Shown piece by piece: positions 1-9,978 of a DNA stretch of 64,000 bases. The translations under genes were made by a program, and so were the position numbers. Every line of letters starts with the position of its first letter. Position 1 is the stretch's first letter. The notes below the pieces were generated by a model, which was given only the letters and a program-made list of their open reading frames with translations, did no database searches and was not told the DNA's origin. The stretch is from Pictodentalium vernedei (Eukaryota > Mollusca > Scaphopoda > Dentaliida > Dentaliidae), in the NCBI GenBank assembly GCA_031216915.1, contig CM062290.1, positions 385,870,718 through 385,934,717 on the forward strand, in the 5' to 3' direction.

Positions 1-60
1 GGCGCAAAATGTTAGTATCTTGGTAATGGCCATCTCAAATACCTTAAAACTCTGTTTTAA

Positions 61-951
61 CCCTTTACACAACGTAACGGTCAAAACCGACCAGCGCTAT
101 TCATAAAAATCATTATTCATTAATTTCTTTTTTTTTCATCTTTGTCTCGAAAACATAGCTTATGGCCACCTCATTGGAACGGGTACGTTGAGCTCGTTCC
201 ATTGAGAAATCATAAACTATATCTGTGACGCAAAACTAAAAACAAAACAGTTATCAGGATTTTCAAAGTGTGGGGGGGGGGGGGGGGGGAGGCGTGGGGG
301 GAGGGAGACTGGATCGGGCGATGGATGGTCGTCGGTATAATGAGGCGACCATGGATCGCACATTTTAAAAGTACGAACATTTTAAATTCCAAAACCCCAA
401 TTTCCATGCATCTGAGCGGATATTTTGAGATTTTTCCAGGAGATGTATTTGACAGATTTCACACTTTGAGAGCCGTTAAAAACGCCCGGTAAAGCATACA
501 GGTGAGGCCTATTTATCAGCTTTAATCGTAACGACCAAAACTGATAAATAGACCTCACTTGTATGCTTTACCAGACGTTAACAGCAATTATACTGTCTGT
601 GGATTATCTTGTCTGGAGTGGATTTGGTACTTGTATTGGTACTTGTATGTCTGTAAGATTGTGATCTATTTCAGTTAACCGATTTTTAACAAACTGCGTT
701 TACTGCCACTTACTGCAAAAAATGATCCGAAATCGATCGAAACTGAACCAGTACGGAGAAACACAGCTGGCGAAAATATGGGTGAGGCTCTGGATCCGCC
801 CCTTGTTTCACTAGTCATTGGTTGTGATAAAAATATAGACATACAAAAAACACGGCCCGCCAAAAAAGCCCCCCCCCCCCCCACCAGCCCCCTCGGTTCC
901 TCCGCAGCTAATTTTTGCAAGTGTCGTCTACCTTTCGTGGTAGGTAAAGGG
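61..951. mobile_element. TTAA-flanked piggyBac-like MITE, expanded copy
   Basis: TTAA stands at both ends (57-60 and 952-955). Just inside are CCCTTTACAC and the complement GGTAAAGGG. The same termini bound the compact 243-bp copy at 16515-16757. Here the interior is enlarged by a poly-G run (about 270-289), a foldback of about 78 bp (498-575) and a poly-C run near 870-881. TTAA target duplications and CCC-starting termini are typical of piggyBac elements. No transposase is present, so it would be non-autonomous. Confidence 0.6.
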
Positions 952-1017
952 TTAAGAGGTGTTATTAGTCTATGCGAGAAATCTGTGCGAATCCTCCTAT
1001 CTCACTACTTTTTGGCA

Positions 1018-2135
1018 TAATCATGGACAGTCTCTAGTGCTCGGCCACCTATGTTTTTCAGTCTAATGGGACATTGGGTGTGTCCCTAGGGTGTTTGAAA
1101 AGTGGGACACGATCATATCTCAGGCTTGATATGGCCTATCGCCTATGGACCCTGGACCAACACCAAATGAGTCAACACTCAATGGAGGTTCCAAATATGG
1201 GGCACAGTCACTAAGGTCACCCGGAGGTCATTGATTGCATTTTCAGAATTGCTGGAAATCACATTTTTGACCCCCTAGTACATTTCTGTAGATTACATTC
1301 ATTTTTAAACTTAAAAAAGTGGGCGTGGCCAAAAATATTGAAAGTGGGTCCCGCTCATATTTCAAGCATGCTATGGCATATGGACCTGGGACCAACACCA
1401 AATGAGTCGAAACTCAATGGCAGTTCAAAATACAGGTCAACGTCACTTGGGGGTCATTGAGTGCATTTATGACCCCTAATGCACTTCTGAAGTTCATGCA
1501 TGTATTTTTATACCAAAACATGAGGCCAAAAATCTCCATTTCTGATTCCTTTATAGAACACGATGAATGCAGTGCACACAAGTTATTTCTGGTTTCTTGA
1601 AAAGTTTTATCTGATTCCTTTCTGAAAATCTTTAAACGCTGTTTACGGAAATCGCAGTAAATTCCGTTTCTCCGGTTAGTCTGTGTGAAACACACGGACT
1701 ATTGTTTTGTACTGTATCTTTTCTCTTTTTTTCCCTTTTTTTCTTCTTCTTTTTCTCCTGGTCTTCTGTTTTCTAACCACTTCTTTGTCCGCACGATAAC
1801 TCGAAAACAAATCTTCCAATCTAGTTGCTTTTTGACATACTGGTAGATAATCATTAGTGCTCTGTCACCTATATTTTTAAGCCTCGTGGGGCTCATGCTT
1901 GGTTTTTACCTATGGACCTGGGACAAAACCCAATTGTGTCGACACAACACCAATGCATTTCCGAAGTTCATACATGTATATCTTCTCTCAAAAAAGTGGG
2001 AAGAGTCAAAAACATCCATTTCTGATTCATTTATAGAACACGCTTTAATGCTGTCCACGAAATTTGTTTGCGGTTTCTTGAAAAATGTTATCTGAAATCC
2101 TGTATAAAAATCTTTAAACGCTGTTTAGGAAGGCC
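1018..2135. repeat. Direct repeats, about three diverged copies
   Basis: Three blocks share phrases such as CCTATGGACC, GACCAACACCAAATGAGTC, CTTTATAGAACACG and CTTTAAACGCTGTTTA. They lie at about 1090-1330, 1340-1690 and 1880-2130, and the lead-in TAATCAT...CACCTAT occurs at both 1018 and 1848. No protein is recognisable in them. They look like a locally duplicated, old interspersed repeat. Confidence 0.6.
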
Positions 2136-2545
2136 TATTTCGGATTTCTTTAAAGATATTTTACTCCCGAAAATAAATCTCCATAAATGTTATTTCTATA
2201 TGATTTAGCTCTGATGTTTTCTCAATATTTACACAGTGGCTGCAGTAAATTCTGTTTCTTTAGTTGTCTCCTCTTTTTCCTTTTACTTGGAACAGGTATT
2301 CGTGAATACAACAAGTGGTTCAAAGCTGAGACAAACAGAAAGAAGGTTTATTACATGCCCATGCAGTCTCTCTTATGCAATACGGCGTGCAATACGGCTG
2401 TGCAATACGGAATTCCGTATTGCACACCAACCTGTTCCAACCGGGACTTTTTTATGCAATGCGACTGCATAAAGTGCATGGTGTTTACCACCGTTGATAG
2501 AAAAGAAAATTAGGTCAGTAGGTGCTTGGGTCATGTAATAAATAC

Positions 2546-2701
2546 AAAACCACATGTATGTTTCAATGAGTCATTTTGTATTCAATTCGTCAGATGTGCG
2601 TAGAAAGAAAACGTCTCGACCTTCGGTCTCGACGTTTTCTTTCTACGCACATCTGACTCATTGAATACAAAACGACTCATTGAAACATACATGTAGTTTT
2701 G
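2546..2701. repeat. Long nested foldback (perfect inner hairpin)
   Basis: The inner arms (from CAGATGTGCGTAG to the complement ending at CGCACATCTG) pair essentially perfectly around a 3-nt loop near 2622. The outer arms (ACATGTATGTTTCAATGAGTC and its complement) extend the pairing to about 2701 with a short extra segment. Two smaller palindromes lie nearby: GTGCAATACGGAATTCCGTATTGCAC at about 2400-2425 and GGAGAGTGCC/GGCACTCTCC at about 2910-2935. No gene is seen in this stretch. Confidence 0.8.
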
Positions 2702-3031
2702 GCTATAGATTGATCTTTTGAAAAATGGTGTTTTATACCTTGCTATATTTATATATCTATTAACTGGTTGAGTGCTAGAAGTCACTATCGTGGCTCTATT
2801 GAAAAGTGCTGGCAGCCACTTTACTGGCTTTACACTGTATACATTAGCTTGAGGTTTTGATCAGCAGAAGAAATTATTTTATATAAAATTATTTGGTTGC
2901 AATTTATTGGAGAGTGCCCATTGGCACTCTCCAATATATTGTAACAAGACAGTTATTTATGAACAAAATCTTGCTAAACTGAGGCAACTTGTGCTGGTAG
3001 CAGGCCATCTTTGAAAAACAAAATTGCCATG

Positions 3032-3765
3032 AGTAGGTGTAAACAGCGGATACCAGGACACTTTTTTTCACTTGTACATGTACATATACACGTACATGTA
3101 CCCATAGAGTTCAGTGTTAAAATGTACACGAAATGTAGAAAATATGTTTTGAACATTTTGTCCTGGAATCTGCCACAAGTTGGTTATCGTGTCCTAGATG
3201 GTTCAATCAACCATTGGTGAACGAGTGTGGATTCCAGGACAGTCTGCAAGGAAGAAAATCTACGAAAAATCGACCTAAAATTTCTCAACGTTCGCCAACG
3301 ACCGATTGAACCATCTAGAACACGATGGTGAACGCTGGTGAACACTTTGTGGGTTCCAGGACAGCATCAAAATGTGGAAAAAAATTACAATTGACGAATT
3401 TTCCCCGACGTTCGCAATCGCGTTCTAGACGGCGGTGGGTGCTGTCCAGTTGGCGACGAACAATTGCAGATTCCAGGACAGGAAACTTGATCCTAAAATT
3501 TTTTCCCAATGTTCGCCAATGATCGATAGCACCATCTAGGACACGATAACCAACTAGTGCGGATTCCAGAACAACAAAATATAAAAAAAATTAAGAAATG
3601 TTGAAAAAAAAGGAATTAGAATGGACGAAAATTTTCTCTCCACATTTGTAATGGTGGTCTAGACGGCGGTGCGATCGATCGTGGACGGAAAAACAGTGAA
3701 GATTTTCTAGTGGAGGGAACAGATGAAAAAAAAAATCGTTATGAGTTTTGAGGTAAATTGTAACA
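3032..3765 (+). repeat. Left terminal inverted repeat of the Polinton
   Basis: Pairs with 15203-15930 over about 730 bp with scattered mismatches and small indels. It starts with AG, as Polinton termini do. It is built of degenerate sub-repeats: the motif (A)TTCCAGGACA or its complement recurs about every 70-120 bp (near 3053, 3160, 3231, 3353, 3473, 3565), alternating with a CATCTAGGACACGAT-like motif. Apparent reading frames inside it are shadows. Confidence 0.9.
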
Positions 3766-3908
3766 GAATCACGAGATCTGTGAGAGGAAATAAAAAAAAA
3801 ATGTGATTGATATAATATAGGAGAAAAAAAACATATTTATAAATAAATAGTTATTTAAAAAAATAAATAAAATATCGAATCGAATAGATAATAAAATATA
3901 CGTAAATC

Positions 3909-4292
3909 ATGAACGATTCCCAGGTTGTGAGAGCGTCATTTCTTCTAAAGGCGCTGATGAGAGCCTATGCATTCTGCGTGAATGAACAACTAGGTCGCCT
4001 CTTGTTAGAACGTTGGGTCGGGTGTCGGGATCATCTAGACTTTGATCATGAAGATCATTCATGTCTGATGATGGAAAGGGAAGATATGGTCGTCAAGTAT
4101 TTCGAACCGGCATTCGAGTCGATGACGTGATAAAGTTTTGGAGGAGATTAGTCTTCTGTAGCAAGCCAAGACAAGCCCATCGGTTCGAAAGAAATGAAAT
4201 TGGCACGTGGAAGTCTGACTTTAGAAGACAAGGGATGCGTCTTGAAATTATTGCTGGAGGGAGCATCCAACATGACTAAGTTTTCTTGTTGA
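3909..4292 (+). pseudogene. Polinton unknown gene, first of the rightward block
   Basis: The open frame from the ATG at 3909 runs 73 codons and then meets two consecutive stops near 4128. The following stretch reads best in shifted frames and returns to the first frame near 4161, ending at 4290-4292. The product would be about 125 residues, acidic in the middle (a DFDHEDH patch), with leucine-rich amphipathic stretches at both ends. I recognise no family. It follows the left terminal repeat directly and precedes the membrane protein gene. The AT-rich spacers on both sides and the gene-like codon texture argue that it is a decayed gene and not chance. Confidence 0.45.
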
Positions 4293-4451
4293 TATAAATA
4301 AGGGAGAATAGAAAATAAAAATAAATACACGCGTAAATAATATTAGATAAAAAATTAGGAAGAAAAAAGAAACACAAAAAATGAAAACCAGAAATAAATT
4401 GTATCCGTGGTAGATGACAATGAGAATGAGAAGCCGAATGGCATTTTGCCA

Positions 4452-5028
4452 ATGGCGCCGTCGCCAGAACGGAAAGAAAGAGGAGAGAGCTATCGCATTG
4501 ATCAACTCAGTAGAATCCAATTGTATCTGACTCGAGAGAGAGACTCTTGTCCTTCTCTCAAGAAGTATTCATGCCTCGTGAAATTCGTCAACATGGTCAA
4601 CACGACACTCATCACGATTTCCATGGGTTTACACGTGGCTGGCATCAGATTGTTGTCGACCGTGGCTGGCCTTCCAATCGTGTTGACCACAGAAGGAGTG
4701 GCTCTCACCACCAGATTGTTTAGCACGGTCGGAAACTTTTTGAGTAGGAAATTATATCTGAAGGCTAGGAAGCACAAAAAGATTTGCATCTTGGCTGATT
4801 CCAAGATCGACACGATATCCGAAATGATCTCAATGGCGTTGAAAGATGGTAGGATATCAGATGGAGAATACTTCACGATATACGAAATACGATGTCATGA
4901 AAGAAGCTGTGAGAATCAAGACTTATCAGATCATCAAGGAAGAGATGAAGGATTCTCTCATGGAAAGGGGGAGGAAAGAGGACAGGGAGGAATTCGGTAA
5001 GTTGATAGAACTCAAGAGCAATGATTGA
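4452..5028 (+). pseudogene. Polinton hydrophobic two-helix protein
   Basis: The ATG at 4452 (MAPSPERK) is the first methionine in a frame that is open from further upstream. After a basic N-terminus come two adjacent hydrophobic stretches (around NTTLITISMGLHVAGIRLL and LPIVLTTEGVALTTRLFSTV). Next is a basic segment KLYLKARKHKKI, then a charged helical C-terminus that continues in another frame to the stop at 5026-5028. The switch falls near 4885, so one frameshift breaks the gene. This layout (two membrane helices, basic hinge, conserved ALKDGRISDGEY-type segment, coiled C-terminus) is one I associate with an uncharacterised protein common in invertebrate Polintons. The function is unknown; a membrane-active or virion-membrane role is a guess. 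Confidence 0.6.
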
Positions 5029-5145
5029 AATAATATATATATATAATAAGAATAGAATTTTTAAAAAAAAAAAAATATATTAAATTTATATATATAAAAA
5101 AAAAATAAATACGAAATTATTTAAAATAACCCTCAAAAAAAAAAA

Positions 5146-5614
5146 ATGCATTGCGTAAAGTGTAAGAGAGTTACTGAGATGGGTAATTCTCGAAAAGTAT
5201 GAACTAAAAACGACAGACAGATGCTTCACGGAATTTGCAAGGTGTGTGGTTCGATGAAGACTCAATTTGTCAAAAAAAGAAAATGACAAGAGGCGAAGGC
5301 GTCGTGAATAAAATGATCAATAATCTACCTTTCAAAATGCATCTGCCGGGTCACAGTTTCATGGGACCCGGAACGAAATTGAACAAGAGACTCAATGCCA
5401 ATCTGACCCCTGAATCTTGGAGCAAACACGTGAATAGGGTGGATGTGGCTGTGTACGATCATGATCTGTGCTATGCCAGACATCCCGACACCAAGACTCG
5501 CAACCACATCTGCGATAAAACATGTTGGCGAAATTGAGAGACATATTGAATCCGACCAGGAGAGGGCAGTTCGAACGTTCGCTGGTCGGCAAAGTGATCG
5601 GTACGAAATGTTGA
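5146..5614 (+). pseudogene. Zinc-ribbon plus phospholipase A2 (parvovirus VP1-like) protein
   Basis: The ATG at 5146 opens a CxxC segment (HCVKCKR). About 25 residues on is a second CxxC (CKVCGSMKTQF), which together form a likely zinc ribbon. After a frame switch near 5275 comes a PLA2 core: a calcium-loop-like GHSFMGPGTKL and the catalytic HD motif in VYDHDLCYARHPDT. A second shift near 5520 leads into a short basic tail ending at 5612-5614. A TGA also interrupts the ribbon near 5195. PLA2 domains of this kind occur in parvovirus VP1 and in Polinton/adintovirus virion proteins, where they are thought to breach endosomal membranes. The gene lies just upstream of the integrase and overlaps its probable start. 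Confidence 0.8.
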
Positions 5615-6455
5615 TTCGAATGGGGCGTTCAAAAAAAAAAAGTGTCTCGGAAAAGAAGAAACGATTATTGATGAGCGAACTGGCCGAGGAGTTACACAAG
5701 CCCATCGTGCATAAATTTCGAAAGAGAAGGGTGTTTGTGATGGGTCTGGACGACATTTGGTCCACCGACTTAGTCGACATGAGATCGTTTTCGAGGTGGA
5801 ACGAGGGTGTCAAATATCTATTGACAGTCATCGACGTGTTTTCCAAATACGGTTGGAATAAATTGGGACCTTGCATCACCGAGGCTCTGAAGAGCGTGTT
5901 CGACTCGTCTTCTCGAAAACCGAATAAATTGTGGGTGGACAAGGGGAAGGAATTCTACAACAAGGATGTTCATCGGTTGGTCGACCTCTATTTGATTGAA
6001 AATGAAGAGAAAGCCAGTGTCACGGAACATTGGAATTGAACGATGAAGGAAAAGATGCACAGGTACTTCACAGCGAATTTGACCAAGAAATACATATATG
6101 CTCTGAACGGTCTGGTCGAAAAGATTACAACAACACGTGACACAGATCGATCAAGATGACTCCTGCAGAAGCTAGTGATCCTCAAAACGAAAAATGGGTC
6201 TATGCGAATCTATATCCCGAGAGATCTAAGATCAGGAAGGAGTCTAGACCACCGAAATTTGCAGTCGGCGATCGAGTGAGAATCTATGCTTACAAGAAGC
6301 ACTTTGAAAAGGGTTACACTTGATGGACCACGGAAATCTTCGTGATAATCAGAATATTTCACACCAATCCGGTGACTTACAAAATCGAAGCTTTGGATGG
6401 TGAAGAGATCATCGGAAAGTTTTACGAACAACAATTGCAGAAGACGAAGTTTTAA
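5608..6455 (+). pseudogene. Retroviral-type (DDE) integrase of the Polinton
   Basis: The ATG at 5608 precedes a basic region (GRSKKKSVSEKKK) and an HHCC-less N-terminus (LHKPIVHKFRKRRV). The catalytic core follows: first aspartate in DIWSTDLVDM, second in LWVDKGKEFY, glutamate in SVTEHWN. The C-terminus (from KFAVGDRVRIY to FYEQQLQKTKF) resembles the SH3/chromodomain-like tail of Polinton integrases, annotated in databases as transposon-derived F54H12.3-like proteins. It inserts the element and makes the 6-bp duplication seen at the ends. TGA stops at 6037-6039 and 6321-6323, each where arginine is usual, and a frameshift near 6120 inactivate it. Confidence 0.9.
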
Positions 6456-6604
6456 TAAAAAAAAAATGTATATTTACTCTCTTTAACATTTTCTTGTTTA
6501 CACGTATATATATAAAGGAAAAAAAAATAATAATAAAAAATAATTAAAAACTATGTTTAGAAAAAAAAAAAGCAAATTAATAAACAAAAAAAACCCCTTC
6601 AAAA

Positions 6605-7806
6605 ATGGTAAATATACTAGATATCGCACAAGGCATACCGAAAGACGAAAGTATTGAGGAATACGAGGTTCACAAATATGAACCGATAACCAGAACGAGT
6701 TTTAACAATGCGGGAGAGATAAGAATCAACGTTGAAACCCAAGGTCTATTCGTTCATCCTAGTGAGAGTTACATAGTGGTGCAGGGACATCTCACCAAGG
6801 AAGATGGGACCGAATACCCTAACGATGACACGGTAACTCTAGCCAATAATGGCATCATGCATCTGTTCAGTAATATAAAATACTTGCTATATCCAGACAA
6901 GAGATAGAATCCTTGTTTCATCCCTGTCAGGCCACCATGATGTTCGGACTCTTGACGTATCTGGGTGATTTTTCGAAATCCAAGGGACTTAATCAGTTGT
7001 GGGTGAAAGACACCGTCGCGGGTATCGGCCCCACCAACGCCGGCACTGCCATGATATTCGACTACGTCATCAAGATGTCCAAACCCAAAGGAACCTTTTT
7101 GTTCAGGATACCTTTGAAACACATCTTCGGATTTGTGGACGATTACAACAAGATCATGTATGGATTCAAACACAATCTGACGTTGATTTGAAAGGGAGAC
7201 GATGATGTGATAGTGAGACTCGACACGACCGCTGTGGCTAAGTTAACTCTAAACAAGATATCGTGGTTCGTTCCGCAGCCTTCGACCGTGGAAAAAATGC
7301 ATCTCTACAAGATCATAGAATCCAAGAGTAAATTACCCATGGGATTTAGAATGAGACAGTGCGACACGGCTAGCATTCCACCCTCCATGAATCACTTCGA
7401 TTGGAGATTGACCATGAAATCTGCTTCCGAGAGACCGCGTTTCATCATGGTCGCGTTTCAGACCGACAACGATGGGTCTCAAGAAAAGAATGCATCACAG
7501 TTCGATCACTGCAATTTGAGAAACATGCAAGTGTTTCTGAACGCCACGAGAGATGTCCCGCAATCGATTACAATGCATCGTTCAAGAAGAACGATTTCTG
7601 CATACTGTACGGTGAAGCCGCAGATTTTAGAAAGAAGTATCATGGTCTGGACAAATTGATGAGCAACCCTAATATATCTCCCACTGAATACAAGTCGATG
7701 TATCCCATGTTCAGATAAAAAAAAACCCAAGGCCTTTGCCTTGGTCCTATCGGAGAGAGAATTACAATTTGAATCAGATGGAAATAAGATGTTGATTGTT
7801 CGATGA
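6605..7806 (+). pseudogene. Double jelly-roll major capsid protein
   Basis: The ATG at 6605 starts a 100-codon open stretch containing LFVHPSESYIVVQG, a strand pair typical of the invertebrate Polinton capsid family (related to F54H12.2). Two other frames continue it: a segment with FGLLTYLGDFSKSKGLNQLW, and one with GFRMRQCDTASIPP and PTEYKSMYPMF. Breaks are a frameshift near 6896, a TGA at 7189-7191 where arginine is usual, and a frameshift near 7558. After MYPMF the reading runs into an A-run (about 7716-7725). The normal C-terminal segment (ALVLSERELQFESDGNKM) resumes at about 7726-7806, so part of the second barrel has been deleted. The product would build the virion shell. Expected length is about 450 residues; about 400 remain. 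Confidence 0.8.
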
Positions 7807-7893
7807 GAGACGTTTGTGTGTGAAGAAAAAAAAGAAAGAAAAAAAAATATATAAATAAAAATTGAAAAAAAAAAAAAATAATTACAAAAAAGA

Positions 7894-8159
7894 ATGATAA
7901 AGAAAGAGAATACTTGAGAAGAAACAGATGTGGTTTAATTAAAAATATTTCACAAGATTCGCTAGCAATAATTCTGGACACTTTAGTCGGAACAGAACCT
8001 TTAATATTGACCGATTATATGAGACGCGAAATCGAAAGTAAACTCTTGATAGAAGATAAGACCAGAAAATTTTTAGATACGTTGATGTATAGAGGACCGA
8101 CTGCTTTTCGAGAATTTATAAAAGCTCTTCGAAATGCCAAAATAGATGTTTCGAGATAG
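7894..8159 (+). CDS. Small CARD-domain (death-fold) protein in the Polinton
   Basis: About 85 residues make up nearly one whole CARD. The first helix is LRRNRCGLIKNIS, the middle holds ILTDYMRREIESK, and the diagnostic end has TRKFLDTL then RGPTAFREFIKALR, matching the CARD consensus around R-G-P-x-A-F-x-x-F. Nothing else is encoded. The body is free of stops, but the only plausible ATG (7894) is one base out of frame with it. Either a single-base loss after the start has killed it, or a downstream TTG (7914) is used. CARDs mediate caspase and inflammasome-type adaptor contacts. A CARD-only protein encoded by a DNA virus-like element would most simply act as a dominant-negative decoy in host cell-death or immune signalling. 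It is the last gene of the rightward block, after the capsid gene. Confidence 0.75.
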
Positions 8160-8276
8160 GCGATCCAATTTCAGAGAGATTGAACATCTTTCTAAATCTC
8201 ATTACTTTTTATTTTTTTTTTGTTTTTTTGTTTTTAATAATTACTCATTATTTTTTAATTAATTATTTCCACACGT

Positions 8277-8831
8277 TCACTGTTTGTTCAGAGAATCTAG
8301 TTCAATCAGTAGACTCACCACGGAAGTGTCGGCTTCAGGATTATTGGTTTTCGTAATGAAATTAATCCTGTCTCCGGCGTTCACTTTGAGAGGCATGCTG
8401 AACATGCTGACATTCGAGTGTTGATTCTCGGTCTTTTCGACGCTGTATCTCTTATTGCTCTCTACTCCGTTCACCATGAGATTGCCGACCGCTCTGTTAT
8501 TCAAATCCATGGAAGCTAGAGACATTCGAATGATTTTGCCTCCAAATGGCATGGGATATCCCACCTGACTGTCTTGCGATCCGCTACCTCCATTTCCGAA
8601 AGACCATTCGGCTTTTCCCTTGTCTCTCCTGCAGGTGTCTGACATGTGCACAGGATCCGTCAGATCCGTGAGCGCGTGTCCGCCCATGTCTAATTTACCT
8701 TCCAAGATGTCACTCTTTCTCCAGACTGAGTTGTCATCCATGTACTGGCTGCTAACCATGCTGGACTCAAATTCAGGATCAGGATCGAGACCGAATAAAT
8801 TCTGACCGTTCATCTTGTGGCCGCCTTTCAT
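8277..8831 (-). CDS. Fibre-head/spike-like structural protein
   Basis: An intact 184-residue frame begins at the ATG at 8831. The first 75 residues resemble a fibre shaft unit (GGHALTDLTDPVHMSD, of the N-x-L-x-x-P type repeat). The remaining 110 look like a beta-sandwich head (GYPMPFGGKIIRMSLASMDL, MPLKVNAGDRINFIT, VSLLIELDSL), the arrangement found in phage and adenovirus-type trimeric fibres. It lies immediately downstream of the longer shaft gene with a 12-bp gap, so the two may form one transcript or may once have been one fibre. It is one of the few unbroken genes of the element. Receptor binding is inferred from fold and position only. Confidence 0.55.
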   Translation of the reverse strand: MKGGHKMNGQNLFGLDPDPEFESSMVSSQYMDDNSVWRKSDILEGKLDMGGHALTDLTDPVHMSDTCRRDKGKAEWSFGNGGSGSQDSQVGYPMPFGGKIIRMSLASMDLNNRAVGNLMVNGVESNKRYSVEKTENQHSNVSMFSMPLKVNAGDRINFITKTNNPEADTSVVSLLIELDSLNKQ

Positions 8832-8843
8832 GGTTCCACCGGA

Positions 8844-9434
8844 TTATTTGTTCAGGTAAAGATTGTCCACTTGCGATTCTATGTATTCTTGAGATAACGT
8901 CACGGCAGAATCCACATAGCCCTTGTTGACCACGGTGGAGTCCTCGTCCGCATCGTCGATCTTCGACAGATTCAATATCTTGTTGAATCCTGCATTCAGA
9001 TCCGATTTCATTTCTCATCTGGCAGACTTTCTCTGTTCCAGGTCTATGTAAAATTTGGTCGGCACGTCCTTGGGATTCATGGGAGTGGCCACATTCATTA
9101 TCTTGTTAGAATTGGCGTTCAGTTCAGATTGCATCGTTTTCTGAACGTATCTACCTCTCAGGTATTCACTGAATCGTGCGTGAGAGTCACCCGCGTATTT
9201 CTTGGTCGCAGCATTGGTGGAAAGATTGTAGAGCTTGTTATCGTTCATGTTCAAAGGTTCCTCTCGAGGTTCGTATCTCTGAATATAATGTTCGTCCAAG
9301 TTGACGACATCATAACCATTGCCGACTTCGAGTGTCTTCCTCTTCTTTTTAGGTCGACCTTCATCGTCACTCCTACCAAATTTATTGACATGGCATGTTG
9401 TTTTGGGGTTTTTGTTTTTAAAAATATATTTCAA
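8844..9434 (-). pseudogene. Fibre shaft protein with SV40-like nuclear localisation signal
   Basis: From the ATG at 9434 the N-terminus carries GRPKKKRKTLEV, a textbook monopartite nuclear localisation signal, then a YEPREEPLNM segment. Three shaft-type repeats follow, each with the pattern N-K-x-x-N-(L/V)-x-x-x-x-x-x-x-D-x-x-x-K-x-Y: NDNKLYNLSTNAATKKYA, NSNKIMNVATPMNPKDVP and FNKILNLSKIDDADEDS. An in-frame TGA (9015-9017) sits between repeats two and three; the frame then continues to the TAA at 8844-8846. Such repeats make the trimeric shaft of phage tail fibres and adenovirus-like spikes. A tail with a basic nuclear signal also matches adenovirus fibre organisation. Confidence 0.65.
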
Positions 9435-9552
9435 CGCAGTTTTTTTTAAAATGAATTATTTTTCACTTATTTTATTTTTTTATTCTATTCGATTAATTTT
9501 TTTTTTAAAAATAATTTTTTACCTTTATATATATTATAAAAAAAATCACTCT

Positions 9553-9978
9553 CTAATGTAAATCATTGAGAATGTCTTGAAACCAATCTCCTTCCGACCA
9601 CCTCTTGAGAACGTAGAGACACAGGTGACCACAAAACACTTGATCTGGCAATTTCACTTGTTCTGTGTTGTAATGAACCACCGATTCATTGAAATAGTTC
9701 TTTATTTCTTTCAGCGGCGAGATTCCATAGCTGTCAAAATAATAATTCTTCTTCCCATTCTTGAACCACACCACCCAGTGAGTGCCTTCGCCTGATAAAT
9801 CGTCCAGATGTAAATTCCACATTCCGAATGTCGTCGTCGAGGTCTTCTCGATTTTCGTCGAATATGGTTCAGCGTCTGTAATTGGGTTTCGCCACTGATT
9901 TTTTAGCTCTTTTCTCGGACATGACGAGTCAAATGTCGGTTCTCTTCCTGATGTTTTCCATCGATTTACCATACACAC
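9553..9978 (-). pseudogene. Adenain-type cysteine protease (maturation protease)
   Basis: The C-terminal 85 residues are a clear C5/Ulp1-like catalytic core: histidine in EGTHWVVWF (about residue 67 of the open frame), aspartate in YYFDSYG (about 82) and the nucleophile in VFCGHLCLYVL (about 116), with a nearby glutamine for the oxyanion hole. Polintons and adenoviruses use this enzyme to process virion proteins. The first 55 residues of the open frame do not resemble a protease. They overlap the end of the polymerase remnant, so the true N-terminus has been deleted or frameshifted near 9840-9860. The core is otherwise uninterrupted to its stop at 9553. Confidence 0.85.

Noticed and set aside
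5325..5942. 205-codon minus-strand frame opposite the PLA2 and integrase genes
   Set aside because: Shadow of the real plus-strand genes, which carry catalytic motifs.
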